From positions 244,448-308,447 of the forward strand of contig CANQWR010000001.1 of NCBI GenBank assembly GCA_947627625.1: a stretch of 64,000 nucleotides of DNA. Direction: 5' to 3'. Shown in pieces: positions 1 through 11,400 of the stretch. Positions within the stretch are counted from its first letter, which is position 1, and each line of letters starts with the position of its first letter. A program made the translations under genes and the position numbers. This DNA is from an uncultured Ruminococcus sp. (GTDB lineage: Bacteria > Bacillota > Clostridia > Oscillospirales > Ruminococcaceae). Under the pieces are notes generated by a model, which worked only from the letters and a program-made list of their open reading frames with translations, was not told where the DNA came from and did not search any database.

Positions 1-258
1 ACAGTTTTCAATGCAGAGACACTTCTTGTCGGACTGACAGCAGGACTTATCGGAATAGGAGTTTCAATACTGCTGACGATCCCGATAAATGTAATAATCC
101 ACAACGTGACGAGTCTCGACACTCTCAAAGCACATCTCCCCGCAATAGGCGGAATAGTACTTGTGATAATAAGCATGGTACTCACACTAATAGCGGGAGT
201 TATACCGTCAAGAGTAGCGTCAAAGAAAGACCCCGTGGAGGCACTCCGCACAGAGTAA
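1..258 (+). CDS. C-terminal part of an ABC transporter permease (FtsX/MacB-like), truncated by window start
   Basis: Frame 1 open from base 1 to TAA at 256-258; ends ...IAGVIPSRVASKKDPVEALRTE, the typical FtsX-family permease C-terminus. Confidence 0.75.
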   Translation, partial: TVFNAETLLVGLTAGLIGIGVSILLTIPINVIIHNVTSLDTLKAHLPAIGGIVLVIISMVLTLIAGVIPSRVASKKDPVEALRTE

Positions 259-284
259 AATATTATAATATAAAATATAAAAAC

Positions 285-319
285 AAAAAAACTGCTGTTT
301 TCGGGACAGCAGTTTTTTT
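285..319. terminator. Bidirectional intrinsic terminator
   Basis: aaaactgctgt-tttcggg-acagcagtttttt hairpin with A run 5' and T run 3', between convergent genes. Confidence 0.85.
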
Positions 320-341
320 AATGTTCTTGAATTTTTTGGGA

Positions 342-1172
342 TTATTCGGAAATAATCTTCTCAACGGCACTGTCAAGCCAGTCGCCCTCAAAGAGTTCGA
401 TAGTACCGTTGTCGCACATTTTAGCAAGGTCGGGACAAATCGGTATTCTTGCAAGGACGGGTATACCGTACTTTTCGGCGATTTCCTCAAGGTGGCTCTC
501 ACCGAAAATATTTATCCTCTTTCCGCAGTCGGGACACTCGTAATAGCTCATATTTTCGATAATTCCCAGAATAGGAATATTCATAATCTGTGCCATTTTG
601 ACGGCTTTTTCCACTATCATTGAAACAAGCTCTTGCGGAGATGTGACTATCACAATTCCGTCAACGGGTATAGACTGAAAAACGGTCAGCGGAACGTCAC
701 CTGTTCCCGGGGGCATATCCACGAAAAGGCAGTCAATATCTTTCCAGATAACGTCCGTCCAGAACTGCTTTACAACTCCCGCAATAACAGGACCTCTCCA
801 GACAACGGGGTCTGATTCGTTCTCAACAAGCAGGTTTATTGACATTATGTCGGTACCCATTTTGCTCTTCTGTGGGAGTATGCCGAACTCACAGGCATCG
901 GCTTTTTGGTGTATGCCGAAAGCTTTCGGCACGGACGGTCCCGTTATATCAGCGTCAAGAATACCCGTCTGTTTGCCTGCCCTCTGTGCGGACACCGCAA
1001 GCATTGAGGAGACGAGAGTTTTTCCGACACCGCCCTTTCCGCTGACGATTCCGACAACTTTTTTTATACTGCTCATCTGATTAGGTTCTTCCAGAAAACT
1101 CTGTGGTTTGCTGTCACAGTTTCCCGCACTTGGGCATGATGAACAGTTCTGTGGATTACAAGATTCACTCAT
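342..1172 (-). CDS. Mrp/NBP35 family ATP-binding protein (Fe-S carrier ATPase)
   Basis: GKGGVGKTLVSSMLA deviant Walker A, N-terminal Cys cluster, DMPPGTGD and ENMSYYECPDCG motifs. Confidence 0.92.
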   Translation of the reverse strand: MSESCNPQNCSSCPSAGNCDSKPQSFLEEPNQMSSIKKVVGIVSGKGGVGKTLVSSMLAVSAQRAGKQTGILDADITGPSVPKAFGIHQKADACEFGILPQKSKMGTDIMSINLLVENESDPVVWRGPVIAGVVKQFWTDVIWKDIDCLFVDMPPGTGDVPLTVFQSIPVDGIVIVTSPQELVSMIVEKAVKMAQIMNIPILGIIENMSYYECPDCGKRINIFGESHLEEIAEKYGIPVLARIPICPDLAKMCDNGTIELFEGDWLDSAVEKIISE

Positions 1173-1246
1173 ATTTCAAAACTCCTTGAATTTATATTTT
1201 ACTACTCTATTATACCACTTTTTATAAAAAAGTCAACACATAAAAA

Positions 1247-2266
1247 TTATCTGTATTTGTAGACGGTTGCAGTCTCAAAGCCGTCAAGCAGAGTGTTCAT
1301 CTTGCTGAAAGCGAGCCCCGTCCCCTTTGCGACACAGTTTATGCAGTCCTTTGCGATACGGCACTCTATGCCGAGAGTACGCTTTATAAGCTGTGTGAGA
1401 CCGCCCAGCAACGCACCGCCACCCGTGAGGAGCAGCCCGTTGTCGTGAATATCGCCGACGAGTTCGGGAGGGGAGTCCTCAAGGACTTTTCTTATAGCCT
1501 CCATGATAATAAAAGTGTCGTCCTCAATAGCTTCAAACAGTTCGGTCTCACTCAAAAGGACTTGTGTCGGCAGACCTCTTAACAGACTTCTGCCCTTGAC
1601 CGCATATGTGACTTCACGGCTTGGGTCGTACAGATTGCACAGCTCTTTCTTGACTCTCTCGGCAGTCCTCTCGCCTATAAGCAGCTTGTACTTGTTCTGC
1701 ATATATTTTATTATAGAGCGGTCTATTGAGTTCCCCGCAGTTTTTATGGTGTGGGAAGTGACGACACCGTTCATTGAGACAATTGCAATATCCGTAGTAC
1801 CTCCGCCGATGTCCACAATCATGTGACCCCTTGCTTTTGTGATGTTCACTCCCGCACCAATCATAGCGGCGATTGGTTCCTGAATGAGATAGACCTGACG
1901 TGAACCCGCACTCTTTGCGGCTTCCACGACTGCTCTGCTCTCTATGTCCGTTATAAAGGACGGTATACAGATAATTATTCTTGGTTTTATAAGCTGGTGT
2001 CCCGTGACTTTCAGAATAAATTCACGTATCATACTCTGTGTCAGGTCGTCGTCGGAAATAACTCCCTCACTTATAGGTCTAACAACAGCTATGTGACTTG
2101 GGTTTCTGCCTATCATCTCATAAGCCTGACGACCTACCGCAATAACACGTTCCGTCCTGATATTGTAAGCAATTACGGACGGTTCACTCAGTACCACTCC
2201 CTTGTTACCCATAGTCATAACTATATTTGAAGTGCCAAGGTCTATACCTATATCAGTATTTGCCAT
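1247..2266 (-). CDS. MreB/Mbl-family rod shape-determining protein
   Basis: DIGIDLGTSNIVM, VDIGGGTTDIAI, LLTGGGALLGGL actin-like motifs. Confidence 0.92.
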   Translation of the reverse strand: MANTDIGIDLGTSNIVMTMGNKGVVLSEPSVIAYNIRTERVIAVGRQAYEMIGRNPSHIAVVRPISEGVISDDDLTQSMIREFILKVTGHQLIKPRIIICIPSFITDIESRAVVEAAKSAGSRQVYLIQEPIAAMIGAGVNITKARGHMIVDIGGGTTDIAIVSMNGVVTSHTIKTAGNSIDRSIIKYMQNKYKLLIGERTAERVKKELCNLYDPSREVTYAVKGRSLLRGLPTQVLLSETELFEAIEDDTFIIMEAIRKVLEDSPPELVGDIHDNGLLLTGGGALLGGLTQLIKRTLGIECRIAKDCINCVAKGTGLAFSKMNTLLDGFETATVYKYR

Positions 2267-4488
2267 TATGTATCATCCCCTTCAGGCTTGTCCCCGATTG
2301 ACAGCATATCGCTCAGACAGGTATAGCGGTTTGTGGGACTTTCGTTGTCCACCATAAATTTTACCCTGTCCGCAGAGCCGACTATAACGAGGAGTTTTTT
2401 TGCTCTTGTCACGGCAGTATAGAGAAGATTTCTGTAAGAGAGTCTGTCAAAGCCCCTCTCCAAAGGAATGACCACCGCATCAAACTCACAGCCCTGACTT
2501 TTGTGTACGGTAATTGCGTAGGCGAGTTCTATCTGAAAAAGCTGTTCAAAGGAGTATTTTATACGTTTTCCGTCGAAATTCAGTGTTATTTCTTTGGAGT
2601 CGCTGTTGACGTACTCAACAGTTCCTATGTCGCCGTTGAATATACCCGTACCGCTCTCACCGCCGTCACGCACCCATTCAACATTGTAGTCATTTTTATT
2701 TTGCATAATTTTGTCGCCCTTGCGGAACGTGTAAGTTGCGTTACTGCACTCCTGTTTTGAGATGTGCGGAGGATTCAGACGGGCTTGCAGTAGTTTATTC
2801 AGCTCCACCGTACCCGTAGAACCCATTTTTGACGGAGTTATCACCTGTATATCGTTGATAGGGGAATAATTATAGGCTTTAGGGAGTCTCTCCGCAACAA
2901 GGTCTGATACGAGAGAAGCTGTATTTTCGGGGTTATCACGTCTCATTATGAAAAAATCGCTGTCTTTTCCGAGGAGTACGGGGTATTCTCCCGAAACTAT
3001 CCTGTGGGCATTTGTGACTATACTGCTGCCTTGGGACTGTCGGAATATCTCCGTCAGGTGTACCGTTTTGACAACCTTGCTCTTTATCATGTCACTCAGA
3101 ACGTCGCCTGCTCCGACGGAGGGCAACTGGTCACTGTCCCCGACCATTATAAGCTTACACTTTTCGGGAACGGCTTCCAGAAGAGAGGCAAAGAGGAGAG
3201 TGTCCACCATTGACATTTCGTCAATTATGAGAGCGTCACATTTGAGCGGGTTGTTTTCGTTGTGTGAAAATTCAAGGAGTCTCGTATCGTCGAACTTGGC
3301 ACCGAGCAGACGGTGAATAGTATTTGCGTCGTGACCCGTTATGTCCGAAATTCTCTTTGCAGCACGTCCTGTCGGGGCGACCACAAATACAGTCTCCTTT
3401 TTTTCTTTCAGTACGGATATTATTGCGTTGAGAGTAGTGGTCTTTCCCGTACCCGGACCGCCCGTCAGAATCATTACTCCGCCAGAGACAGCCGTCTTTA
3501 TCGCCTCACGCTGCATTTCGTTGTACTCTATATTTTTTGCAACGCCGTCATCGTCAATCAGTTTATCGCAGTCACAGTCGTCCTCCGTGGAAACTCCCGC
3601 AAGATTTTTTATCTTCCATGAAATAAAAAACTCCGCATCGAAGTACTTGGGCAGATATACATAACCCCTGTTGTTTTTGATATAACCGCACAGCTCCTTT
3701 TTTTCAAGAGCCTCTTTACAGCGTTTGCGAAATTCCTCCTCACTGATTTTGAGAAATTCCGTGCACTTCTCTATCAGGACATCGTACGGCAGACAGGTAT
3801 GTCCGTCCAAAGATTTTGAGTTAAGAGTTACGTCCGCCCCTGCAACTACACGCACATATGAATTTTTCGATATATCGAGTTCATCGGCGATTTTTTCGGC
3901 AAGTTCAAAGTCAACACCGATTTCCTCTCTGCACATCAGATAGGGATTTTTCTTTATCTCGTCAATAGACTCCGCACCGTATGAGAGGTAGACTTTCATT
4001 GCAACACCCGGTTTTATGCCGTATTTTGCGAGAAAAGAGGTGAGATTTTTCAAAGAGAGAAGTTTTTTCATTTCTTTTTGTATTTCGGTACACTTTTCCT
4101 TTGACATACCGCTTATTTTTATGAGCATTTCGGGGTGGTTTTCCATTACGTCAAAAGTTTTTTCTCCGAAACGTGAGACTATTTTCTGTGCGAGAGAACC
4201 GCCTATTCCCTTTATAGCTCCCGAGGAGAGATATTTTTCTATATTCTCAGCCGTCTTTGGAAGCTGTTTGTCACAGTACTCCGCTTTGAATTGAACATCA
4301 TATTTCGGGTGATTGACATAGTGTCCGTGTACGGAGAGAAGCTCCCCGACATCAACTTTTCCGAGTTCCCCGACGACAACTATTGAATCGTCATCGGACT
4401 TTATCTCAATTATTCTGTAGGCGTTCTTATCATTTTTGTAAATTACCTTTTCAACAACGCCCTCAATATTAAGAATTTCATTTTCCAA
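2266..4488 (-). CDS. recD2: ATP-dependent RecD2-like DNA helicase
   Basis: 740 aa; N-terminal HhH region, LTGGPGTGKTTTLNA Walker A, C-terminal AITVHKSQGCEFDAVVIPL. Confidence 0.93.
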   Translation of the reverse strand: MENEILNIEGVVEKVIYKNDKNAYRIIEIKSDDDSIVVVGELGKVDVGELLSVHGHYVNHPKYDVQFKAEYCDKQLPKTAENIEKYLSSGAIKGIGGSLAQKIVSRFGEKTFDVMENHPEMLIKISGMSKEKCTEIQKEMKKLLSLKNLTSFLAKYGIKPGVAMKVYLSYGAESIDEIKKNPYLMCREEIGVDFELAEKIADELDISKNSYVRVVAGADVTLNSKSLDGHTCLPYDVLIEKCTEFLKISEEEFRKRCKEALEKKELCGYIKNNRGYVYLPKYFDAEFFISWKIKNLAGVSTEDDCDCDKLIDDDGVAKNIEYNEMQREAIKTAVSGGVMILTGGPGTGKTTTLNAIISVLKEKKETVFVVAPTGRAAKRISDITGHDANTIHRLLGAKFDDTRLLEFSHNENNPLKCDALIIDEMSMVDTLLFASLLEAVPEKCKLIMVGDSDQLPSVGAGDVLSDMIKSKVVKTVHLTEIFRQSQGSSIVTNAHRIVSGEYPVLLGKDSDFFIMRRDNPENTASLVSDLVAERLPKAYNYSPINDIQVITPSKMGSTGTVELNKLLQARLNPPHISKQECSNATYTFRKGDKIMQNKNDYNVEWVRDGGESGTGIFNGDIGTVEYVNSDSKEITLNFDGKRIKYSFEQLFQIELAYAITVHKSQGCEFDAVVIPLERGFDRLSYRNLLYTAVTRAKKLLVIVGSADRVKFMVDNESPTNRYTCLSDMLSIGDKPEGDDT

Positions 4489-4526
4489 TCATATTCCTCT
4501 TTTCATTCTTTTATATTATCATTATA

Positions 4527-4868
4527 CTACAAATTCTCCCCGATTGCAAATATTTTCAGCAGTATTTTTTCAAGTTCGGCGTGAGAAATTATAACAGTGT
4601 CGGGGTTGTCACGGCAGAACTGTCTGCAAAGACCGAGTTGGGAGTCACTTGCGGAGTAGTCCACTATTATCAGACGTGAGCGGCCGCCCGACTTCAAAGC
4701 GAGCTGTTCAAGACGCTGTTGAAAAAAACTGTCCCTTTCAAACACAGGCAGAACCGTAACATATGCGGGTGTACTCTTTTTGCAAGGCAGTCTGAAAAAG
4801 ACGTTTACTATCTCTATTATAGCTATAACAGCCATTATCACACCTGCGGTTATAAGAATGCTGTCCAT
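4527..4868 (-). CDS. Hypothetical protein with N-terminal TM segment
   Basis: Intact 113 aa ORF with a hydrophobic N-terminus. Confidence 0.55.
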   Translation of the reverse strand: MDSILITAGVIMAVIAIIEIVNVFFRLPCKKSTPAYVTVLPVFERDSFFQQRLEQLALKSGGRSRLIIVDYSASDSQLGLCRQFCRDNPDTVIISHAELEKILLKIFAIGENL

Positions 4869-4957
4869 AATCCCTGTTCACTCCTCTGAAATGTTGCTTT
4901 TATATTACTACATTATATTCGGAAATCATGAAAAGGGTTACAGGTTTAGAATTTCTT

Positions 4958-6325
4958 TCAGGTCTTTGTCTTTGCGTACTTCTTTTTGGACTTTTTCAGG
5001 ACTATCACGAATGTTATAAATTCTGCGATAAAAGTCATGCTCCAGGATATTATATATGATACATATATACTGCTGAGAGTGTGGTACTGCGGCATCTGAA
5101 AAATAGTCCTTATCCAGAAAATCCTGAATCCGCACACTCCCGCAACGCTTATTATCATAGGCACGAGTGACGAACCTATTCCACGGAGCATTCCCGTTGC
5201 AACGTCCATAAGACCGCACATGAAGTAGGGAATAAGTATGTAAGCCATTCTTATCATGCCGTACTCTATCGACTCGGGCGAATCGGTTATATATATTGAC
5301 AGAAGCGGTCTGCCGAAAATGTATCCAATTCCACCCATTGCAAAGCCTGTCACAAATACACACGCAAGGCATATTATCATAATTTTTTTAATTCTGTCGA
5401 ATTTTCCCGAACCGTGATTTTGTCCCGTGAAGTTCATAGCGGTCTGACTTACGGAGTTCATAGAGGTGTAGACAAATCCCTCGATATTCTGTGCAGCGGA
5501 GTTTCCTGCCACGACAACAGAGCCGAAAGAGTTCACGGAGGACTGTATAATTACATTTGAGATTGAAAAGAGTGAACTCTGAATGCCTGCCGGGAGACCT
5601 ATCTGTGTCATTCTTATCAGAGGTCTCTTATAAAACCGCATTTTTTTGAGTTCAAGTTTACAGGAGTTTTTGCGAATCATAAGAGAGCGTACTGTCAGAA
5701 TTGCGGATATAGTCTGTGATATGGACGTTGCAAGTGCCACTCCCGCCACGTTCATATTGACAACTCTGACAAAAAACAAATTCAGTATCACGTTTACAAC
5801 TCCCGAAATTGTCAGGTATATCAGAGGACTTTTAGTGTCTCCTGCCGCACGAAGTATAGCCGAACCGAAATTGTACAGCATACTTGAAGTTATTCCCGCA
5901 AAGTAGACTTTCATATAAGTTGCGGACAGGTCTATTACGTCTTCAGGGGTGTCCATTGCCTTGAGGACGGGTTCAGTCACTAATATGCCTATAACAGTAA
6001 GAATTACTCCGCACACAAAGGCTGTCGGGATTGCTGTGTGTACGGTTTTTTGGACTTCCTCGTCCTTTCCCGCACCGAGACCGTGTGCCACTGTAACGCC
6101 CACTCCCACAGACAGACCTATAAAAAAATTTACAAGAAGATTTATAACGGCAGTCGTGTCGCCGACAGCCGCAACGGATATACTTCCGCAGAATCTTCCC
6201 ACAACTATAAGGTCTGCCGCATTGAAAAGGAGCTGGAGTATACCCGTTAGTATGACGGGTATTGTGTAAAGTATGATTTTTTTCAGCAGAGGACCTTCTG
6301 TCAGGTCAGTAGATTTTTCAGCCAT
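4958..6325 (-). CDS. MATE family efflux transporter
   Basis: MAEKSTDLTEGPLLKKIILYTIPVILTGILQLLFNAADLIVVGRF..., repeated TM segments; start placed at MAEKST. Confidence 0.9.
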   Translation of the reverse strand: MAEKSTDLTEGPLLKKIILYTIPVILTGILQLLFNAADLIVVGRFCGSISVAAVGDTTAVINLLVNFFIGLSVGVGVTVAHGLGAGKDEEVQKTVHTAIPTAFVCGVILTVIGILVTEPVLKAMDTPEDVIDLSATYMKVYFAGITSSMLYNFGSAILRAAGDTKSPLIYLTISGVVNVILNLFFVRVVNMNVAGVALATSISQTISAILTVRSLMIRKNSCKLELKKMRFYKRPLIRMTQIGLPAGIQSSLFSISNVIIQSSVNSFGSVVVAGNSAAQNIEGFVYTSMNSVSQTAMNFTGQNHGSGKFDRIKKIMIICLACVFVTGFAMGGIGYIFGRPLLSIYITDSPESIEYGMIRMAYILIPYFMCGLMDVATGMLRGIGSSLVPMIISVAGVCGFRIFWIRTIFQMPQYHTLSSIYVSYIISWSMTFIAEFITFVIVLKKSKKKYAKTKT

Positions 6326-6443
6326 ATATACTATCTCTCCCCATATTAAAATATTCTGCAAGATATATTATATTACTGTTTGTGTGATTTGTCAACAAGG
6401 GAGAAAAATTATATTTCTATGTAAACTTTATTTCAGAAAAAGG

Positions 6444-6472
6444 TTGACATTTTGTTTTTGGTGTGATATAAT
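6444..6472 (+). promoter_or_regulatory. Sigma-A type promoter of bioY
   Basis: TTGACA-17 bp-TATAAT, exact consensus, about 35 bp upstream of the bioY start. Confidence 0.8.
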
Positions 6473-6506
6473 ATCTGATGTAATAAATTTACAGGAGGAA
6501 TTTAAT

Positions 6507-7076
6507 ATGAAAAACACAGTGACACAGAATAAAAAATCACGTTTCACGACAAGGGAACTCGCTTTGACAGCTATGATGTCCGTATTTATAGCGGTCTGTT
6601 CGTGGATAAGTGTACCCATAGGACCTGTGCCGTTCACAATGCAGACGTTCGCAGTATTCTGCACTCTTAGTCTCTTGGGAGGCTGTAAAGGCTTTTTCTC
6701 GGTAGTGGTGTACATACTCATGGGAGCAGTCGGACTGCCTGTCTTTTCGGGTTTCAAAGGCGGACTGAGTGTCCTTATGGGAGTGACAGGCGGTTACATA
6801 TCGGGATTTGTCCTGATGGCACTTGTATATTGGTTTGGGGAGAAAATTTCGGGAGGAAATTTTTTTGTCGGGATAATATCAATGATTTTCGGGATATTAG
6901 TCCTCTACACATTCGGAACGTTCTGGTTTATGAAAGTCTACCTCTCCGAAATCGGTTCTGTACGGCTGTCTTCGGCAATGGCAAAGTGCGTACTGCCCTT
7001 TATAATTCCCGACCTCATTAAAATGGCACTCGCCGTTGTCCTGACACAGAGAGTGAAAAAATACGTCAGAATATGA
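6507..7076 (+). CDS. bioY: BioY biotin ECF transporter S component
   Basis: VPIGPVPFTMQTFAVF, LGGCKGFFSVVVYILMGAVGLPVF, GVTGGYISGF motifs; RBS aggagg before ATG 6507. Confidence 0.9.
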   Translation: MKNTVTQNKKSRFTTRELALTAMMSVFIAVCSWISVPIGPVPFTMQTFAVFCTLSLLGGCKGFFSVVVYILMGAVGLPVFSGFKGGLSVLMGVTGGYISGFVLMALVYWFGEKISGGNFFVGIISMIFGILVLYTFGTFWFMKVYLSEIGSVRLSSAMAKCVLPFIIPDLIKMALAVVLTQRVKKYVRI

Positions 7077-7216
7077 CACTGATTTGCAGTTTTCTCCGAT
7101 ATATATTTTAATTTTGTCCGCTGTTCCGCTTGACGTGCGAAAAAAACAGTGATATAATAGAATATAGTATAATATATAATCAACTTGCGTATATCAAATG
7201 CAATGGAGAGATTGAC

Positions 7217-7963
7217 ATGAGTGAAAATTCAGAAAAAAATTTGTCGGAACATTTATTTTCAGAGCGTGAGGAGGATTTTGAACACAGTTCTTTTGACAGA
7301 GAACTTGCCTTTTGCAACAGCATTTGTTCGGGAAATATGGAACTTGTTGAGGTCTTTATGGAACCTCTTTGCAGTGAGGGCTGTGGAACTCTGAGTGAAA
7401 ATCCTATTCAGAATCTGAAATATCACCTTGTTGTGATAACGGCACTGATAGCAAGGTACTGCATAAACGGCGGAATGACCCCCGAAGAAGCTTACAGTAT
7501 CAGCGATTTCTACATTATGAAAGCGGACAGGTGTCTCGATGAGGACAGTCTGAGAGTTCTGCACAGGGAGATGATAGAGGACTACACAGGAAGAATGCGT
7601 AAGATAAGGCTGAACGGAGTGTATTCAAAGCAGGTCATTCGTGTGATAGACTACATGACGGCACATTTACACAGCAAAGTAACACTCGATGATGTAGCCG
7701 AACGTCTCAGGCTTAGTCCGTCTTATCTGTCAAGACTTTTCAAGTCCGAAACGGGTATGAATTTCAGCAGTTACCTGAACAAGCTGAAAATACAGGAAGC
7801 GTCCTCGCTCCTCATGCACACGCACTATACAGACCTTGAAATAGCAAATATTCTCGGTTTCAGCTCACAGAGTTATTTTATAAAAATTTTCAGGCAGTAC
7901 ATGGGAGTGACACCGAGGGAGTACAAGGAGAAGTACCACATACTTGAATTTACGGGGGAGTAA
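7217..7963 (+). CDS. AraC family transcriptional regulator
   Basis: C-terminal tandem HTH: VTLDDVAERLRLSPSYLSRLFKSETGMNFSSYLNKLKIQEA...FSSQSYFIKIFRQYMGVTPREYKEKY. Confidence 0.9.
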   Translation: MSENSEKNLSEHLFSEREEDFEHSSFDRELAFCNSICSGNMELVEVFMEPLCSEGCGTLSENPIQNLKYHLVVITALIARYCINGGMTPEEAYSISDFYIMKADRCLDEDSLRVLHREMIEDYTGRMRKIRLNGVYSKQVIRVIDYMTAHLHSKVTLDDVAERLRLSPSYLSRLFKSETGMNFSSYLNKLKIQEASSLLMHTHYTDLEIANILGFSSQSYFIKIFRQYMGVTPREYKEKYHILEFTGE

Positions 7964-8057
7964 TATCTTATATGTCATAATTTTACTGTTTTTGTCATAA
8001 AGTTTGTATACTTTCCTCAGATTTGGTGATATAATTGTGTACAATATATGAATTTAA

Positions 8058-8358
8058 GGTGCAGGGGGACTAATCCTTGAACTCCCGTTGGGGATGTTGC
8101 TACCCCATCAGGACGACAGGGGATAGGGGACTTTGCCCCTTGACCCCGTCGGGGGAGATTTGAAAATGGGGACACCCCAAGCCCCGCCCCCGAACCCCCA
8201 ATTTTGAAACAACAGACTGTGAATATAAGAGGTAGGGGACTTCGTCCCCGTCGGGGGTTGCACCCCCAAACCCCCGCTATGAGTATAAGGGGCAGGGGGC
8301 TTCGCCCCTTGACCCCGCCGGGGGTTGGAAACCCCCAGACCCCCAATTTTGAAACAAC
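8058..8358 (+). repeat. GC-rich multi-hairpin intergenic repeat, locus 1
   Basis: Successive G-run/C-run stem-loops; two ends share acccccaattttgaaacaaca; repeated units around 8214-8278 and 8279-8358. Confidence 0.85.
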
Positions 8359-8404
8359 AATAAAGTTTAATAAATTAAATCAAATCAAGAAAGAGGTTTT
8401 TCTT

Positions 8405-11400
8405 ATGCACAAAAATAAAAAACGTCTCGTGTCCGCTCTTACGGGACTTGCAATGATGGTTTCCTCAATGCCGTTTGTGACAGCTCCCGTCTTTGCGGAA
8501 ACAGGCAAGAACATCATCACAAATTCCACATTCGAAAACGGTTCAACCGACTGGGGTGTATACAAAGAGAGTGGCGGACTGTGTTCGCTCTCAACCGAGG
8601 ACGGAAAACTCGCTCTCACGGTCAGCAATGTCGGACAGGTAAACTATGCGGTTCAGATGTTCTATGACATAGTTCCGCTCTATCAGAACGGTGTCTACCG
8701 TCTGAAATTTGACATATCCGCAACAGTTCCCCGCTATGTTGAAGCTATGATTCAGCAGAACGGCGGTACATATCAGGCTTACACTTGGAAAGGCATTGAC
8801 GTTACAACAGAACCGCAGACAATTGACTACGAGTTCACGATGGAGGAGGAGTCCGACATCATGGCAAAGTTCTGTTTCAACTGTGGTTTGCAGGAAAAGG
8901 ACGGGGAGCTGTCCGAGCATAAAATCTATCTTGACAACGTGTCACTTGAACTTGTTGACGACAGTCAGGTTGACTACTCATCAACGAGACCCTATGTACC
9001 TCCCATAAATATAAATCAGGTGGGTTACAAGCCCGACGGCAAAAAGACCGCTGTTATCCGTCAGACACCCAATATTGACGGCACTGTTAACGCCCATGTT
9101 GTCAATGCGGACACAAAAGAAGTGGTCTACAGTGCCCCAATAGGCAGTGCTGTTGAAAATACGTCGGCAGGCGAGACGGATTTCCTTTTTGATTTTTCGG
9201 AAGTAAAGACTGTCGGAAAGTACTATATACAGTGCGACGGCATTGAGGACACCTCCTATACTTTTGAGATTTCGGACAATATCTATTCAAATCTCCTTGA
9301 CGACTCCGTCAGAATGCTCTATTTACAGAGATGTGGTGTAGAGGTAGAGGACGAGACTTTCGGACACAAGCCCTGCCACGACAGCATAGCTACAATTTAC
9401 GGCACAAGTCAGCAGATTGAAGTGAACGGTGGCTGGCACGATGCGGGAGACTACGGCAGATATGTAGTTCCCGCTGCAAAAGCTGTCGCAGACCTGATGT
9501 ACGCATACTTGGAAAATCCCGAACTTTACAGTGACAATATCGGTATCCCCGAGAGCAGTAACGGCGTTGCGGACGTTCTTGACGAGGCACGTTTTGAACT
9601 TGAGTGGATGCTCAAAATGCAGAACAAGGACAGCGGTGGTGTGTACCACAAGGTAAGCTGTGCGACTTTCCCCGGCTATGTAATGCCCGAGGAGGAGACA
9701 AAACCGCTTATCGTAATGCCTGAGACTACAACTTCTACTGCCGATTTCGCAGCGTCCATGGCACTTGCGTATGAAGTTTACAAGGATATAGATGCAGATT
9801 TTGCAAATAAATGTCTCTCCGCTGCCAAAAAGGCTTACGATTGGGCAAAACAGAACCCGAACGAGCTTTATCTTGAAAATCCTGCCGATATTTCAACAGG
9901 TGCATACGAGGACAAGAGTGCAACAGACGAGATTTACTGGGCAAGTATACAGCTTTATCGTGCAACGGGCGACACGTCTTATATTTCGGACGTATCGAGT
10001 GCTATAAAAGGTCTTGACTGGGCGACAGTGGGCGACTACGGCAATATAGCTATACTCACAATGAAAAACGCTGACAAGGAGTCTACACTTTACAAAAATG
10101 CTCTCTCTGCCGTTATCAAGCAGGCTGACGACTTTACAGCTATATCGCAGATAATGCCCTATGGAGTATCTCAGACAAAGTACAACTGGGGCAGTAACAT
10201 GACGATCGCAAATTCAGGTATTATACTCGGTCTTGCTTACAAGCTGACGGGCGATTCAAAATATCTGACTTCTGCAGATGCACAGCTTGACTACCTCCTC
10301 GGCGTGAACCCTGTCGGCACTTGCTTTGTGACAGGTTACGGCACGGTTTCACCGCAGACTCCCCACCACAGACCTTCTATGGCGAAAGACACCGCTATGA
10401 AGGGAATGCTTGTCGGCGGTGTGAACTCCGCACTTGAAGACAGTGCCGCAAAGGCTTACTGCCGTGACTTACCGCCCGCACTGTGCTATGTGGACAACAG
10501 CGAGAGTTATTCCACAAATGAAATAACTATTTACTGGAACTCTCCTCTTACATATCTCCTCTCACTGACGGATTCTCCCGACGGAGGAAGTTCAGACCCC
10601 GAACCCCCTGTAACGACAGAACCCTCACAGGGTGAGGGCAGTGAGACCACTACATCGACAAATACTACGGTTTCCTCCGATGTCACTAACCCGGACGGCT
10701 ATCTTTGGGGTGATGCGAACTGTGACGGTTCAGTGACGATTGCGGATTCAGTTGCAATTCTCCAGTACCTTGCAAACGAGGACGAGTACAAACTCTCCGA
10801 CAAGGGAATGCTTCAGGCGGACGTAAACCTGAACGGAAATGGCGTGAACACGGAAGACGCTCTTGCTATACAGAAACTTGATGCAAAAGTCATAGACAAA
10901 CTTCCCGAGTCATATCTTGACGGAGACACTCTCGCAACTACCACAACTGTCGGGGAGACTGAAAATACAACTCCCGAAACTACTTCAACTACGACTGCAC
11001 AGCAGGTGACTGAAAATAACGGTATCAAAGATTACGGCACTCCCATGAACGCAAATGCAACGGCTGTTGAGGATTTCAGAGACGGCAGTTCCTCTCTCTT
11101 CTTTGCCTCTGACGGCTGGACTAACGGCAACCCGTTCGACTGTGGTTGGTACAAACAGAACACTTCTCTCGACAACAATATGCTCAGTCTCACGATTGAC
11201 AAGGACTACACAGGACAGTATAATTACTCCGGTGCTGAATACAGGACAAACGACCACTACAGCTATGGTTACTATGAAACTTCCATGCAGGCTATAAAGA
11301 ACAACGGAGTTGTCTCCTCGTTCTTTACCTACACAGGACCGTCTGAGGACAATCCTTGGGACGAAATTGATATAGAAATTCTCGGCAAGGACACCACAAA

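Noticed and set aside
8204-8404. N-terminal extension of the GH9-GH16 ORF
   Set aside because: Lies in the repeat array; a signal peptide and RBS (aagaaagagg) fit the start at 8405.
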